This document shows, one piece after another, positions 63,886 to 64,000 of a stretch of DNA of 64,000 bases. Within the stretch, counting starts at the first letter, position 1, and every line of letters begins with the position of its first letter. A program made the position numbers and the translations under genes. Location: assembly GCF_024494595.1 (NCBI RefSeq), contig NZ_JANHDI010000012.1, forward strand, positions 123,960 through 187,959. The letters are read 5' to 3'. The notes beneath the pieces are model-generated. The model had not been told where the DNA came from. It did no database searches and saw nothing but the letters and a program-made list of their open reading frames with translations. Source of the DNA: Halobellus rarus. GTDB lineage: Archaea; Halobacteriota; Halobacteria; Halobacteriales; Haloferacaceae.

Positions 63886-63918
63886 AGAGCCCACGAGACA
63901 CCGCGTCTCGTGGGCTCT
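63886..63918 (-). terminator. 14-bp perfect hairpin downstream of 5S rRNA
   Basis: AGAGCCCACGAGAC (63886-63899) and GTCTCGTGGGCTCT (63905-63918) are exact complements around an ACCGC loop. It begins 17 nt after the 5S 3' end, so it is probably a processing or termination structure of the rRNA operon. Confidence 0.6.
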
Positions 63919-63934
63919 TTGAATGAGTGTATGA

Positions 63935-64000
63935 GTGGGAGGCGGCGAGCCAGTGTTCCCAGAGGATCGCTCACTCCAGTACTTGCTGACACGCTGGCAG
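63935..64000 (-). rRNA. rrf: 5S ribosomal RNA, 3' part
   Basis: Read leftwards the sequence contains CAAGTACTGGAGTGAGCGA, CCTCTGGGAA and GCTCGCCGCCTCCC, the diagnostic 3' half of haloarchaeal 5S rRNA. The remaining 5' half, and presumably 23S and 16S, lie to the right of the window. The 3' end is approximate (63934-63936). No tRNA-Cys, often located next to haloarchaeal 5S, could be found within the following 250 nt. Confidence 0.85.

Noticed and set aside
63640..63890. tRNA-Cys downstream of 5S
   Set aside because: No cloverleaf or TTCRANNY box with matching acceptor stem could be found in this stretch.
63702..63992. Minus-strand open frame near the right edge
   Set aside because: It runs through the 5S rRNA 3' end and the hairpin and has no recognisable protein features.
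1..64000. CRISPR arrays, insertion sequences or prophage genes
   Set aside because: No regular direct-repeat array, transposase, integrase or capsid-like gene was seen.

Overview
The window comes from a haloarchaeon (class Halobacteria). The evidence is high GC, strongly acidic predicted proteins, Tat-type lipoproteins (RR motif plus LAGC lipobox), archaeal TATA boxes about 25-30 nt upstream of start codons (leaderless pattern), archaeal information-processing genes (pelota, GatE, archaeal YchF, TrmJ) and a haloarchaeal-type 5S rRNA at the right edge. The genus cannot be fixed from the sequence alone.

Left part (1-20.6 kb): mostly core genes. It opens with a partial pelA (stalled-ribosome rescue), then small membrane proteins and an rqcH/NEMF homologue (ribosome quality control), a hypothetical gene coupled to trmJ, a six-helix chemotaxis or aerotaxis transducer, gatE, a two-CxxC mini zinc protein, an overlapping methyltransferase/cysteine-rich protein pair, fumC, a K+ channel with RCK domains, bolA, mutY, a luciferase-like oxidoreductase and a geranylgeranyl-reductase-family flavoprotein.

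Middle (20.6-39 kb): a complete BMP-type (nucleoside-like) ABC importer and a phosphohexomutase precede a three-gene extracellular cluster: a membrane-anchored cohesin protein, a cohesin-PKD-PKD-cohesin-dockerin scaffold, and a 2041-residue malectin/beta-propeller/dockerin protein. Together they look like a minimal archaeal cohesin-dockerin assembly. A membrane-attached HTH regulator lies at its promoter end. Acylphosphatase and the phosphomevalonate decarboxylase of the haloarchaeal mevalonate route follow.

Right-middle (39-55.4 kb): a catabolic block bracketed by two AT-rich intergenic stretches. It has an IclR regulator with a perfect 15-bp palindrome touching its TATA box, a DUF3237 protein, a D-2-hydroxyacid dehydrogenase, a full E1alpha-E1beta-E2-E3 2-oxoacid dehydrogenase set, a NitT/TauT-type ABC importer with its binding protein, a Rieske protein overlapping an amidohydrolase, a divergent LDH/MDH-like enzyme and two universal stress proteins. 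A plausible reading is uptake and oxidation of an organic acid or a ring-derived compound; the substrate is unknown.

Right end (55.4-64 kb): a lipoprotein, a hybrid receiver/PAS/histidine kinase cut by an in-frame amber codon, a cyclodeaminase-family protein, YchF, two small hypotheticals, a large secreted Ig-repeat protein, and the 3' end of an rRNA operon (5S) with a strong downstream hairpin.

A dispersed nested-palindrome repeat occurs three times in intergenic DNA (25.9, 37.8 and 52.3 kb). No CRISPR array, tRNA or intact insertion sequence was seen.
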